A stretch of 64,000 nt of DNA from Ampullaceana balthica. Its lineage: Eukaryota > Mollusca > Gastropoda > Lymnaeidae. The stretch spans positions 62,001 to 126,000 of the forward strand of contig CALYLW010000741.1 of NCBI GenBank assembly GCA_944989445.1, given 5' to 3'. The translations under genes were made by a program, and so were the position numbers. Below, one piece after another: positions 46,961 through 58,524 of the stretch; position 1 is the first letter of the stretch, and each line of letters starts with the position of its first letter. The notes below the pieces were generated by a model. That model ran no database searches, was not told the origin of the DNA, and worked only from the letters and a program-made list of their open reading frames with translations.

Positions 46961-47456
46961 CTAGAATCAATTCATAAAAGAACAAAATATTTATTTTTTT
47001 AAAATAAATATGCATTAAAACAAAAGCATTCTTGAAATGTGAACAATGAGAGCCTCTAATTCAGAGAGCCAGAAATTAAACGTTTACATCTTCCTCGCAA
47101 AGCTGTAAACATTAGGGGGAATTCTTAAACTTTTCTTGGGAATGGATTTACAGGCCCCGCACCCTCACCCCTCAGTGTTTTTGGAACATACGAAAAAAAT
47201 GAGTTATTATTTTGATCATGGCTTAAAACAAGAATTGCATCCGTGGACGGGATTCTTACAGTAATGTCACAATGAGACACAGAAAACTTAACGGTGTTTT
47301 GTTTTCATTACTCGGAAAAAAAAATTTATTAATTGTCAGCTGAATACAAATTTCCGTTGCCCCAGGAATCGATCAGTACAAAATTTCAATTACATCATCT
47401 ATATTATCATATAATTGCTGGTTGTTGAACGCGAAGAGTTTATGGTTAATACTGAC

Positions 47457-47504
47457 TTCGTGTTATAACTTTATGTGGTGTGGGGACAAACTTGCATTTT
47501 GCAC
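47457..47504 (-). CDS. Gene 2 candidate short exon
   Basis: A 48-nt segment between acceptor cttctttaatag and donor GTCAGT, entering and leaving in phase 1, so it could be included or skipped without shifting the frame. It would encode AKCKFVPTPHKVITR. The acceptor is good, the donor moderate. There is no clear similarity to gene 1 exons 20739-20847 or 20563-20675. Confidence 0.4.
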
Positions 47505-47973
47505 CTATTAAAGAAGCAGAGCGTGGCAACCCCGTGGTGTAATTTGTAGTCAAAATTACCTAAATTTTTACGCCTCTGGACACACATAAAAATGTTCGTG
47601 ACTTTAAAATGTATGTGAATATGTACCGAGGCTGTAAATTCACAAAATTCAAATTTTAAAAAAGTTGTTTTCGTCATTCTATTTTAATTTTTAAGAGAAT
47701 AAAAGGAGATACTTAGCAAATATTATACGTTTCCATAACCTTGGCATAAACTAAAAATGAAATTATTAATATTATTTGTGTGTGTGTGTGCGTCCGCTCG
47801 GCCTCTCCCAAAAGTAAATGGAGACTGACCACCAGTTCGGCTTTAGAGAGAATAATCTAGTCATATTTTTGGTAAAAATTACATTCTTTTCAATGTTAAT
47901 TTTGTTTCAACAACATACCCCATCCCCAGCTTTTAAAAAAATCTGTTTCATTCCAACATTTACAGCCACTTAC

Positions 47974-48040
47974 TTGAATCAGACACCGTGTCTGCTATGA
48001 CAGCACACAACAAAACTAGCCTGAGTACCACCAGAAACAT
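47974..48040 (-). CDS. Gene 2 first coding exon: signal peptide
   Basis: The exon starts at ATG 48040-48038 and ends before GTAAGT in phase 1. It encodes MFLVVLRLVLLCAVIA then DTVSDS. The hydrophobic core followed by small residues (A-V-I-A) is a typical cleavable signal peptide. The phase fits the downstream exons. A TATA-like ctatatat lies about 10-17 nt upstream on this strand, too close to the ATG to be a normally placed promoter element, so the true start of transcription is uncertain. Confidence 0.72.
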
Positions 48041-48630
48041 AATTGGTGCGATATATAGGGCTGTTAATAGATGAAATGGAGTATGTCTTCAAGTATCTAG
48101 TAGTTGAGAAACAGGGTCTCTAATAGTTATTCCATCTGCCTTCAGTGTCGTCAAACCACGAGATTACATCTCTTCTTGTAGGCAGAGCTCGATGTTTGAT
48201 TGGTTGCGCATAGCCTGACGTCAAAGGTCAACGCTGATGTCAATAGTAAAGGCAATCCATGGGGGTAGGGGGTAGCAAAGAAAATTTTGTATACCGGTTA
48301 TTTCAGAACCTATGTTTGTGTGAACATTTGTTTATATTTTTACCCCTTGTATCAATTTTATTTTGAAAATATATATAGTTTTCAGTTGAATACACCAGCT
48401 TTGCTACAAATATCATAGGAATAGTAGTAGATTTAGATTTGTTGTTATTGTTATTACTTGGGAAGGTACGATTAAAAGTCTGAATCTCAAAGTTTATTTA
48501 AAATGTGTCTTTTTTGTTTCTAACTATGACCAGATGTAGGAGTCTATATCCGAATAAATTACAACATTCAACTCTTCTCCCGTGTTCAATATATAAAAAC
48601 TATATAGTATCTTTGAATTTTAACATCCAC
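48041..48630. other. gene 2 upstream region
   Basis: Would hold the 5' UTR and proximal promoter of gene 2. I see no motif that I can defend as a binding site. Confidence 0.35.
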
Positions 48631-48635
48631 CTTTG

Positions 48636-49341
48636 GGGCTGTCCATAAATTACGTCAACAAAAATGTTTTGCGATGTTTACCCCCCCCCCAACAACTTGT
48701 CAAACTTACAGAGACCCCCCCCCCACATATAAATTACGTCAACATTTGATTACCCCCCCCCCAAAAAAAAATAAAAAAAAATAATAATAATAATAAAATG
48801 GCAAAAAACAAAACAGTATTTTAATAAAAAAATTTAAATATACGTGCCAAAACTGCAGGATTACCATTAAATCATTTAATCTTTAACTTTAGACATAATC
48901 CAATTTCCAGGTGAAAGCCAATTATTTCTAATAGAGTATAATATAACCAATAGTGCATTTTTTAAATTTATATAGACATTGAAATAATATAATGTAGAAT
49001 TTAGACTATGTACTTACATAAATCTTTATTTGCACAGCAGACCATCAAACAAAAACTTTGAAGAAAATAAGTTTGACGAGTAAACATCTCGTGTCTATAT
49101 TTAGCACGGTTTTTAAAGAGTAGGAATATAGTTAGTTCAATTAAAAGACTGAAAGTTGGGTGAGTGTATAACACAGGTCTACAAACGCTGCCTAATTTTC
49201 CTTTTTTAAATAATTAAATTTTATTTATTTTTAAAGTAACATTGTTGTAGTCAACTTTTCTTGACCTCCCCCCTCCCCCTTGTCAACAAACTTTCAGACC
49301 TTCTCCCCCTCTATTTTGCTGACGTAATTTATGGACAGCCC
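48636..49341. mobile_element. TIR element (MITE) with 5-bp duplication CTTTG
   Basis: Ends GGGCTGTCCATAAATTACGT and its near-exact reverse complement ending ATGGACAGCCC. CTTTG flanks both sides (48631-48635 and 49342-49346). Runs of C (left) and ccccctcccccttg (right) follow the TIRs. It is non-coding, and its ends resemble those of 54877-57002. Confidence 0.88.
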
Positions 49342-49477
49342 CTTTGATCACAAAATGTAAATTTTAGAGACCGTTGTTGTGATATGTCACCCGTAGCAGA
49401 TGCCAATTTAGCCATCCCCGCCCCTCTAAATATATTTTTATGCTAATATAAAGAAGATTTTAAAAAATTTAAACGTT

Positions 49478-49560
49478 AAAAAACCAGTTTTTGACTATAA
49501 ATCCTTTATATAGGAGACAAAGCTAAAAGATTCAATATACATAATTTGCAACGTATGTCA
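49478..49560 (-). repeat. family C end fragment
   Basis: Contains tttttgactataaatccttt, the reverse complement of the family C right end. Confidence 0.55.
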
Positions 49561-49649
49561 CGTCTGTCTGTCCGTGACGTTACTAATTTTAGAAAGCAGC
49601 GCACCAAATTACTGCACCAAAAAATAACTATTTTCAAACGTGCGCATAA

Positions 49650-50128
49650 AATAAATAATATAATAGTCTAAGTCACTCACTCACTTCTTGGATGTGGAAC
49701 GCTGAGGAACGATGTACAACAGTCTATAGCAGTTAAAAAAAATCGTGTGGTGATTAGCATTGCAAAAAAAGTTTTATATGACGTCATTGTTTTAGCTCAT
49801 ATTTTAATTTTGGAAAAGAGAACAATGTAGAAAGAGTATTTGATGGTGGTTAATTATGAAATACTTTTTGTACATTCCCGGAATTTTAATATTTCGTATT
49901 TATTTAATACAAGGATACGTTACTAGGGCTTTTGACAAAACAACAAAGTGGGTGACGTAGGCGCCCTACAACCCCTATTATAAAATACTTTGTGTAAATT
50001 TCAGAAAGTTTAATATTTCGTATTTATTAAACATGGACAAGTTAGTTGGGCTTTTGAAAAAGGTAGGCGCCATAGGCGCCCTAAAAAAGCGGGCGCCACA
50101 GGCGCCACTTCGCCGCAGAACAACCTAG
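49650..50128 (+). mobile_element. Helitron-like family B copy with duplicated 3' end
   Basis: Starts near aataatataatagtctaag and ends gcagaacaacctag before T. The 3' region is present twice: a first hairpin block (gacgtaggcgccctacaac) near 49955, then, after a repeated atactttgtg...gggcttttgaaaaagg segment, gtaggcgccataggcgcc and gcgggcgccacaggcgcc. Confidence 0.72.
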
Positions 50129-50249
50129 TTGTTCAATAGGGAAATAAATGAATAAAATAAAAATAAATTTAATAAATTTCACTTCTGCATAACGTTATTT
50201 TTTAAACTGATGTGTATTTATTTTGAAAACTTCCGTCATTTTGACGGGT

Positions 50250-50697
50250 GATACACTAGTGTTCATTATAATACGCAGCGCAAAACAATCCAAAACTACA
50301 AAATTTTATTTATGTCTCGTAAAACATGTTTAATATAATGCGAACCGATCGGGAATATATTTTTAAAAAGCATTGTCAAAATAATACGCACCAAATCGCG
50401 CAACGGGAACATATTAATAAAAAGGTCGTTCAATATAATATGCACCGCAACACTATCTCGAAAATTAACATGATACATAGAGATAAATAAAATAATATAA
50501 AAATTCAATAATTTAATTACAGTACATGCGATCGATCTGAAATTTTGATACATCATTTTTATCATCGGAACAAAACTGCCTGCAAAATTTCAGCTTGCTA
50601 GCTTACGAGAAAGTGGGTTAAAAATCGATCCAAAGTTTTTTCGGCAAGCAAGCAATCAAGGGCTCAGACACCACAAGTTATAAATGATTTTTAAAAA
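50250..50697 (-). repeat. family C repeat (reverse)
   Basis: Colinear in reverse with 4150-4661: tgttcattataatacgcagc, gtttaatataatgcg, acagtacatgcgatcgatc and the ggcaagcaagcaa remnant of the TTGC array. More diverged than copies 1 and 2. Confidence 0.7.
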
Positions 50698-51114
50698 ATT
50701 GAAACTAGTACTGAGAAAATTGTTTTTGCATTCCATCGCGTTTTCCTGAGGTATGTTTGATGGCTTGCAGGTAGCAGATATTAAAACTTCCCGAAGATAG
50801 TTTTACATGGAAACACCGTTTTAACCGAACAAAAAAAATGTTTGATGCCCTTTTAAAGTGATTAAAATATAAAAATAGGGATTACCGTAATAAAGATGTA
50901 TTGTTTTGCCCAAATTTTTTAAACAATGAAATACATAAATTATATAATATCTTACTATTTTCGTCAATGATGTTGAATAGCAATTATTAGTTCAATTTGC
51001 TATACAAATGATTAAATTGTAAAAAAGTATTAAATTAAAATATTTCTACTGGATCTCTACGGGACTAATTGGATTTCAACGCAGCTAAGTTTTTTTTTAT
51101 TATTTCGTTATATT

Positions 51115-51200
51115 CGTTTTATTTGTGTACTATTTGTTCGTTGAGGAAGGCTCTTTGCCGAAACGTTCGCTGTTGTGTTACGTCCTGTCAGGCTAACTAA
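51115..51200. repeat. dispersed short repeat (reverse of 7585-7725)
   Basis: Contains gttcgttgaggaaggctc and gccgaaacgttcgctg, the reverse complement of the copy near 7600-7660. Confidence 0.6.
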
Positions 51201-51211
51201 TACCCTGTTTA

Positions 51212-52076
51212 TCTCTATATATAAAAATCAAAGTATGTATGTATGTATGTATGTATGTATGCATGTCTGTTATAGCTGACTAAACCATTCATCCGATCGC
51301 CATGAAACTTTTGGAGACTTTTGAGTACGCTCCAGGGATGGAAATAGGTTACTTTTTTTTTCCAAAATTTAACACTCATGGGGCGCCGGGGGCCCATAAT
51401 GAGAATTTTTTCTTATATGAGCTATATAAAAATTAGTTTAGGGCTTAGCTGCTTGGAAAATGAATGGATCTTGACCAAACTTGGTACATAACAACTTGAT
51501 AGCCTATATTAAAGTATCATATGGCATTGAACTCCTAATGTCCGTTCCTTCGGGGCCGGGGGCCCAAAATCTTTATTTTTGTAAGCGTTAAATACTTTAT
51601 TCCCGTTAGCTGACTATACCATTCATTCGGTCGCCATGAAACTTTTGGAGACTTTTGAGTACGCTCCGGGGATGGAAATAGGCTACTTTTATTTTAAATT
51701 TAACACTCATGGGGCGCCGGGGGCCCATAATGAGAATTTTTTCTTATATGACAAATATATAAAAATTAGTTTAGGGCTTAGCTGCTTGGAAAATGAATGG
51801 ATCTTGACCAAACTTGGTACATAACAACTTGATAGCCAACATTAAAGTACCATATGGCATTGAACACCTAATGTCCGTTCCTTCGGGGCCGGGGGCCCAA
51901 AATCTTTTTTTTTGTAAGCGTTAAATACTTTATTCCCGGTATGATTTACACGATCTTGAAAAGCATTGACTAATATATCTATCATGATCCAGATTGAAAT
52001 GAACAGGTATTGTAAAGTTAATTTCTTGCACCGATTGGGCCCGCGGGCCCTTAATGTTGTTTTTTCTAATCTTATA
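51212..52076 (+). mobile_element. Helitron family A copy 4, truncated, with internal duplication
   Basis: The 5' end (TC after A, then TATG array) is present, but the 3' end is missing because copy 5 begins at 52077. A segment of about 330 bp beginning gctgact is duplicated in tandem (about 51275-51603 and 51606-51945), with the catgaaacttttggagactt block in both. Confidence 0.82.
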
Positions 52077-53441
52077 TCTATATATATAAAAATCAAAGTG
52101 TGTATGTATGTATGTATGTATGCATGTCTGTTATAGCTGACTAAACCATTCATCCGATGGCCATGAAACTTTTGGAGACTTTTGAGTACGCTCCAGGGAT
52201 GGAAAAAGGCTACTTTTTTTTCAAAATTTAACCCTCATGGGGCGCCGGGGGCCCATAAAATGATTTATTTTCTTATATATGAGCTATATAAAAATTAGTT
52301 TAAGCGTTAGCTATTAGGTAAATTGATGGATCTTAACCAAACTTTGTATATAACAACTTGGTAGCCAATATAGAAATACTAAAGGGACTAATTTCCTAAT
52401 GTCCATTTCTTCGGGACTGGGGGCCCAAAATGTCTTATTTCATAAACGTTTAAGATTTTATTCCCCATTCAATTATTAACTATCTGGAGAAATATAGATA
52501 AGTTTATCCATTATGAAATTGATTGAAATAAACAGGTGTTTTGAACGTGACATATTGCACTAAATGGGCCCTGGGGCCCTTAATGTCATTTTTTGCTTAT
52601 ATGAGCTATATAAAAATTAGTTTATGCGTTATCTACTGAATAAATGAATGGATCTTAACCAAACTTGGTATATAAAAACTTGGTAGCCCATATTAAAATA
52701 ACAAAGGGCACTGCACTTCTAATTTTTAATTGTTCAGGGCCGGGGGCCCCAAATGTATTTTTTCGTATGTGTTTGAGATATTATTTCCCATTCTATTTTA
52801 ACGACCTTAAGAAATATATCAATGATGAAACTGAATTAAAATGAACAGCATTTTGAAATTTACATCTTACATCGAATGGGCCGGGGGCCCCAAATGTCTT
52901 TTTTTGTGTGTATACTCTAAGATAGTATTTCCCACTCAGTTTTTAACGATCTTGAGAAATATATCCATGATTAAAATGAATTTAAATGAACATGTTTTTA
53001 AAATGTACATCTTGAATTGAACGGGCCTGTGAGCCCCTTAATGTAGTTTTCCTTATATCTATATATATATAAAAATTAGTTTAGGTGTTAGATAATGAGA
53101 AAATAAATGGATTTTGACCAAACGCGGTATATAAAAACTTAAAAGCCTATATTAAATTTCGATAGGGCACTGATCTCATAATGTGCATTTCATCGGGGCT
53201 AGGGGCCCTAAATGTGTTTTTACTAAATTTTTAATATTGTATTCCCCAATTCAATTTTACACGATATTGAGAAATATAGATACATATATTTATATTTTTG
53301 TTATGAAATTGATTGAAATGAACAGATTTTCGAACTTCATATTTTAAACTGATGGGTATGGTGACCCTTAATGTAATTTATTTTTTATCTCTATATATTC
53401 CTTTTTACTGAGATCGTTGCAACGCACGACGGGTCTGCTAG
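52077..53441 (+). mobile_element. non-autonomous Helitron, family A copy 5
   Basis: Starts TCTATATATATAAAAATC after A, ends gacgggtctgctag before T, and is 1365 bp. It is colinear with 9856-11210. It sits inside copy 4, explaining that copy's truncation. Confidence 0.9.
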
Positions 53442-54871
53442 TATGTTATACATTTACTAATTTAGAAGCCTGGTTGCAGTCTCACCCCCATCATTTTATT
53501 TAAATTAAAATATATAGGCCAAGAATTTCATATTGTTTTAAATAGGTAGGAGTTTAAGTTATTATATTCTTTAAGCCTTAAATAGAATTCCGGTTGGTAT
53601 AAATATTTTGTATCCTTTAAGGTATTCAGAAAAGTAGACTATTAAAATACTTTTTAAAAATCCTGCAAATTGTCTTTTAAGTTGATTTTTTATTTAAAAA
53701 AAAATTTACGAGAATTCCTAGATTCCTAGAGTTTATCGTTTCTTATTGGAATTCAGATTTTATTATTGCTAGCAAAATAAAAAGTTGACAGTAGAAACCA
53801 TATGCTGTTGTTGAAACCGTCTTATAATACTTTTTTAGCACACCTTTTCTAAGAATGTACTAAATAGTAGAAAAAAGTCATATAATTTCTCTAAATAATC
53901 AAGATTGGTATTTGAATAAAACAGGACAGGCGCTATTTCTGATATTTGGCACGATATTTTAATCAATATTTAAATTTTCACAGTTAATATTTGATATCAT
54001 AATTAATAGTCTTATAGAATTTGCTTATCAAGTTTTAAATATATTTTTGATATTACTAAGAGATTTTTTTTTAAACGGCAGACACAAAATAAATAATGTT
54101 TGCATATTGGGAAATTTTTTCATTTGTCAACAAACTATCAAGTTTGTAGAGTCTTAACTTGAACAATTTCAAGATAAAATGTAAGAATTTTTTTTAACCA
54201 CCCCCCCCCTTTCTCTCACCTTTTCACACGCGCACAAAACATAAACACACACGTCGTCAGAAGTATTAGGAATGTTATTTCGCCTTTATGGAGACATGTA
54301 AGATTATTTAGTGTATTTTCAATGCGGTATACTTTTTACAAATTATCGAAATTCCGATCGTGTTAAAGATATGTTCTCTATCTGTTTCACATACGTGAAA
54401 TTCCACCGTTTTGATGGCTGAAACATTAAAAGTAATGACAACAATAAAAAATGAAAATATTTTTTCATTTATCACAAGATGTTACCTGTCAGAGGCGTGG
54501 CGAGAATGTTCAAAGTGGGAACACAATGACTGAGACCCAAGTTAAGTGAGTTGGTATAAAATGCCAATTAATTTTTTTTTAGAGAAAATACATTTCAAGT
54601 AGTGGCATCTTTTTTTATTATAACAAGTGTTTTGGGGTCCTGATTCGGAATGCTGCTATTCTAAACTGCTGCGTGGCGTCGGTCAGATATCTGCGCAGCC
54701 GCGCAAGCTTAAATGGAGCATTGGACACTATGGCCCAGACTTCAATATGTTCAATATAAAAGTAAAACCAAAAAAAGTTCATCCTCACATTTCGATATGA
54801 CTCACTATTATTTTACATTTCGAACAGGATGGCAATCATAAACAAATGGTTGATAGAATTGGATGATTCAG
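53442..54871. other. non-coding, small transposon fragments only
   Basis: Holds a short gtcagaggcgtggcgag fragment near 54490 (hAT-like end) and a gtcggtcagatatctgcgc fragment near 54690 shared with the MITE at 37518. No gene was seen. Confidence 0.45.
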
Positions 54872-55076
54872 CTAAGGGGCCGTCCGTAAAGTACGTCATG
54901 CTATTTTTGACCATTTTTGAACCACTCTCCCCCCTGTCACAAATCTCTGCAAAGTACGTCACAATTTCAAATAATTTTTTTTTAAATTAACACCTAATTA
55001 AAATATTTTATTTAATACTTAAAATGCACTTCACTATTAAACTGTATTAAAATATAAAAATTTCTACTTAAAAGTA

Positions 55077-55666
55077 GGGATGTACCAGATTCAAAAGATT
55101 GACATATGACCGGAGCCGGATTTCGCCTGATTTATTAAGTGAAATTCGGCCGCAGCCGGAGTCAAATTTGTTAAAATGGCCGGATTCCGGATTTGCTGGA
55201 GCCATTATATAAAATAATATAAAAGCCCGGTCACTCATTCTGGAACGCTAAGGGACATAATCAGCATATTTTTAAATTGAAAATATAGACGTAAAATCAT
55301 AATCATTTTGGTTTCGAGATTAACAGAGCGTGTGGTGTTTCTTGCCTTAAAATATTACATGACACTTAATTATGTCCCTAAATAGTTTGGCTGACGTTCA
55401 ACGCGTGAAGAATTTTTAATGACAGACGGACACACTGATTCGAACGCATGCAATAACATTCACGTAAGTTACTTGGGCTTTTGATTAAAATGTGGGCGCC
55501 GTAGGCGTCACAGAACAACGTAATATATATATATTAAGTAGGGCTCTACCGGCCTACCGGATTTATGAAGTGAAATCGTGCCGGAGCCGAAGCCGGAGCC
55601 GGATTTTTAAAAATAGCTGGATTCTGGATTTGCAGGAGCTAGAGCCGATATCCGGTAGACCCTTAC
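55077..55666. repeat. GGAGCC-rich MITE copies split by a Helitron
   Basis: Two related blocks (about 55077-55203 and 55533-55666) contain ccggagccgga-type repeats and atttat(t)aagtgaaat. The second has inverted ends agggctctaccgg and ccggtagaccct. A family B Helitron-like copy lies between them (55206-55521; 3' hairpin gggcgccgtaggcg, CTAG end mutated). Confidence 0.6.
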
Positions 55667-56074
55667 ATAAAAAAACTATAAGATTATTAAAATGGATTTA
55701 CTAGTAGAATAGTTAATTGTGAACAGTTGTCACAGTTATTCAATGAAACAGTAACTCAATCTAGATCGAATTTGAAAACAAAAATTGCAAAAATTAGACC
55801 TGACAATTACATAATACACATCATGTATCTGCTACTTTTTTTATTTACAATGGGTGAGGTCAAGTTTTAGATAGTCTTCCGATTACGCAATCTATTGACA
55901 TAGGATAGGAAGTAGACCGCATCAGTGATAAAATAATTAAAAGGAAACAAAACAATTTGACTAAAAAAAAGACTAGATTGACAAATTATGTGAACAACTC
56001 TTGTGATTTATTGAATCTGTTTATTATGGTCCTGTGAATTATGTTTAATTTAAAAATATTCACTGGACATCATC

Positions 56075-56790
56075 TTACTATGGTGAAGTGAAGTGTTCAT
56101 CCATAGTTACGACTGCCATCATCAATCTTTCACCATCATCGTTTCCTGGAAGGATAATTGCAGACAGATCATTTAACCACTCAACAGCCTCTGTATGCGC
56201 ATTTTCTCTTCTGACAATATCTGCCATGGGTTCTTTTTGCCTTCTAGAAGCGATTCTCAAAGGACGGATGCGATTTATCTGAGTTTATACTTGAACAGTT
56301 TGGGTGGGCACATTCTCCTGAGCCCGAGCTCTGTGTTGTCCTGTATGTTTCTTCAACATTGTTTGTGAGGCAAAATATAAGTGACATTCTTTGCAAATTC
56401 GATCAAGTAAGCTGGTCTGCAAAGATGGACGATAAAGATCATATGGTTGTACTTTGAAAACTCCTGTTGATCTCGGCATAATGTCATCAAATTTGAGAGT
56501 GTGTGTCACAAACAAGGAAGGAAACTTATGATAATCTGCAACTGACTTTCTGTAGCTCCAAGTCTATGAGTTGTTTGATTAATTGCGATTAGAGGAGGAA
56601 AGAATCTCGAAGGTTAAACGTTGAAATATGAGCTTCGTACTTTGTCGCTAAATTGTATGTCCTGATATTTCAATTTGAGTGAAATATTTGCTGATGCGAA
56701 CCTGATTGTCAAAACATTCCTGATTCTTCGATATCAGTCCTGCTCCACCCATTGTAGATTTATGAACAACACATTCAGGAGATACGCATT
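56075..56790 (-). pseudogene. relic coding region with C2H2-like motif
   Basis: Three linked open pieces on the minus strand. About 56790-56650 has KCVSPECVVHKSTMGGAG. 56515-56285 has DDIMPRSTGVFKVQPYDLY then CKECHLYFASQTMLKKHTGQ, a C2H2-type finger (C-x2-C...H-x3-4-H). 56260-56078 has MADIVRRENAHTEAVEWLND and ends MAVVTMDEHFTSP. A TAA separates the last two in the same frame, and an intervening shift separates the first. The protein is not recognised. Its position inside a TIR element suggests transposon origin, but a captured host gene fragment is possible. Confidence 0.55.
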
Positions 56791-57021
56791 TCATGCTATT
56801 TTGACATAATACTAATACAAATGTTTCACAAAATTTTTGAAAATTATTTTAAAACCTATTTAAATTCTACTAAACAATTTTTTTTTAAAAATGTATGACA
56901 TCACACATGGCCGGACCCCCTCCCCAAAGGTCATAAACTGTTACACTTTCTTACACCCCACCCCCCCCCTTTTTGGAGCGTGACGTACTTTATCGTCGGC
57001 CCCTAAGTTTTGGGACAAATA

Positions 57022-57597
57022 CCGTATATACTCGTTCGTTCATAAGCCGACCCCCCCCCCACTTTCGGAAGAGAAAAGTATTTAAAGTGTATAACCCGCT
57101 CGCAAGCCGACCCCCCCCCCTCCCAAAAAAAAATAATAGGACATTTCTAAACACAATGGTACACATTTTTTAAAACTATAAGCTAAATCGGTCATTATTA
57201 TTGTTTACTTTGTACGTCCTATCATTGTCTTTGTGCTCTTTGTTAGGCAAGAGTTACCGGTATTTTAAAAAAAAATTATTTTGCAAATAGTGACGAAAGC
57301 GCGTACATGAAAATTCGTTGTTGAAAACAATAATTTGTAAAACAATTTATTAAAACGTTCACAAAAATAAATAAAATGATTAAATAAGGTACGTGCAGAT
57401 GTTTTAATAATATATTATAGCTTCTGGTAGAGCAGTCGAATCTGTAGAATGTAGAAAAGGACCTTGATGATCTACAATAACACCGATATTCAATACCCAT
57501 GCAGAAATATGTTAATGACCCGCTCGTAAGACGACCCCCCAACTTTCCCCCCAAGATTTTGTCCCAAAAAGGTCGGCTTGCGAACGAGTATATACGG
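57022..57597. mobile_element. TA-flanked MITE, ccgtatatactcg ends
   Basis: Ends CCGTATATACTCGTTCG and cgaacgagtatatacgg are inverted repeats flanked by TA (57020-57021 and 57598-57599), as in mariner/Tc1-type elements. Internal aagccgaccccccccc blocks recur near both ends. It lies 15 bp beyond the neighbouring TIR transposon. Confidence 0.82.
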
Positions 57598-58524
57598 TAA
57601 TTGCAATTTTTATTAAGGGGGGTTTACAGGCTGCAAACATTTTTCTTTAATTACCTGATTTAAGTAATAATTTTATGTTTTGTGTACTTAAGTAGGTTTC
57701 AATAGATGAAAAATGTAATTAAGTTTTTGATGAATTTAATTATGATTATGTAACTTTTTAACCCTATTTTTATAACCATCATAACTCAAAATCCATTGAA
57801 GCTACAATGATAAAACTTTGCACTGATGATCTTTATGATATTATAGAGGTTTTCAAGAGAGCGTTTTGAAGTAAACAAAATACTTTTGAAAATATCTTAC
57901 AGCCTTTGGGGTCATGAAAAATAATGGGACAAATATATAGGATTTAAAATAGTTATATTTTTAAAAAATCATCCCAAAGAGATATAGTCAAAAGCTCTCT
58001 TGAGAACCTGGTAAATGATGTTAGCTACATATGTGCCAAATTTGAGCTCTTTATCATTACAAACAAAAATTATACACAATCCACGGTGATGAAAAAATAC
58101 AAAAACAAATAACGGAGAAAAACCATAAAAACAACTTTGGATCAAGATTTCATTCAAATATTTTATTTAAATTGTTAAAAAAACTATCATTTGTAATAAT
58201 TGCAAATATGGGTAATACATTTTAGAATGTAATGAGGGTAAAAATAATGTGTGAATAAATTTTTATAAATTAATTTCAAGACATTTTTTTTTAATTTTTT
58301 TTTAAATTTAAAAATCATATTATCAATACATAAGCACTATTTAATTTAAGATACAATAATTTTAAGTACATCTTTTAATTGTAATGATAACTAATTATGA
58401 GCTGAATATAAGCAAATGTTTTTAATGTCAATAATTAGAATCTGGTTAACAGAGCAGATAATGATAATGTGTTTGAGTGATCATCTGACACAAGAGTTGT
58501 GTGTCACATCAGTTCCATCTTAAC

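Larger units (their letters stand above)
37192..48040 (-). other. Gene 2: Spätzle/neurotrophin-like ligand, 4-5 exons
   Basis: Span of the second ligand gene. Exons are 48040-47974 (start and signal peptide), possibly 47504-47457, then 46960-46779, 39792-39611 and 37345-37192 (stop). Phases are 1, (1), 0, 2. The predicted precursor is about 200 residues: signal peptide, a propeptide of 60-80 residues ending in a Lys-Lys-Arg site, and a knot domain of about 108 residues. Introns of about 7.0 kb and 2.3 kb carry transposons. It reads toward gene 1 in the same orientation, so the two genes are head-to-tail paralogues. The signal peptide and knot place the product outside the cell, probably as a disulphide-linked dimer (family knowledge). 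Confidence 0.78.
54877..57002. mobile_element. TIR transposon with 5-bp duplication CTAAG
   Basis: Left end GGGCCGTCCGTAAAGTACGT, right end acgtactttatcgtcggccc. CTAAG flanks both sides (54872-54876 and 57003-57007). The 2126-bp interior has a relic reading frame on the minus strand (56075-56790), a nested family B Helitron and GGAGCC-rich repeats. The ends and duplication size resemble the smaller element at 48636-49341. Superfamily not assigned. Confidence 0.85.

Noticed and set aside
55492..55704. Arg/Ser-rich open frame
   Set aside because: It spans a Helitron end and GGAGCC repeats with no shared coding signal.
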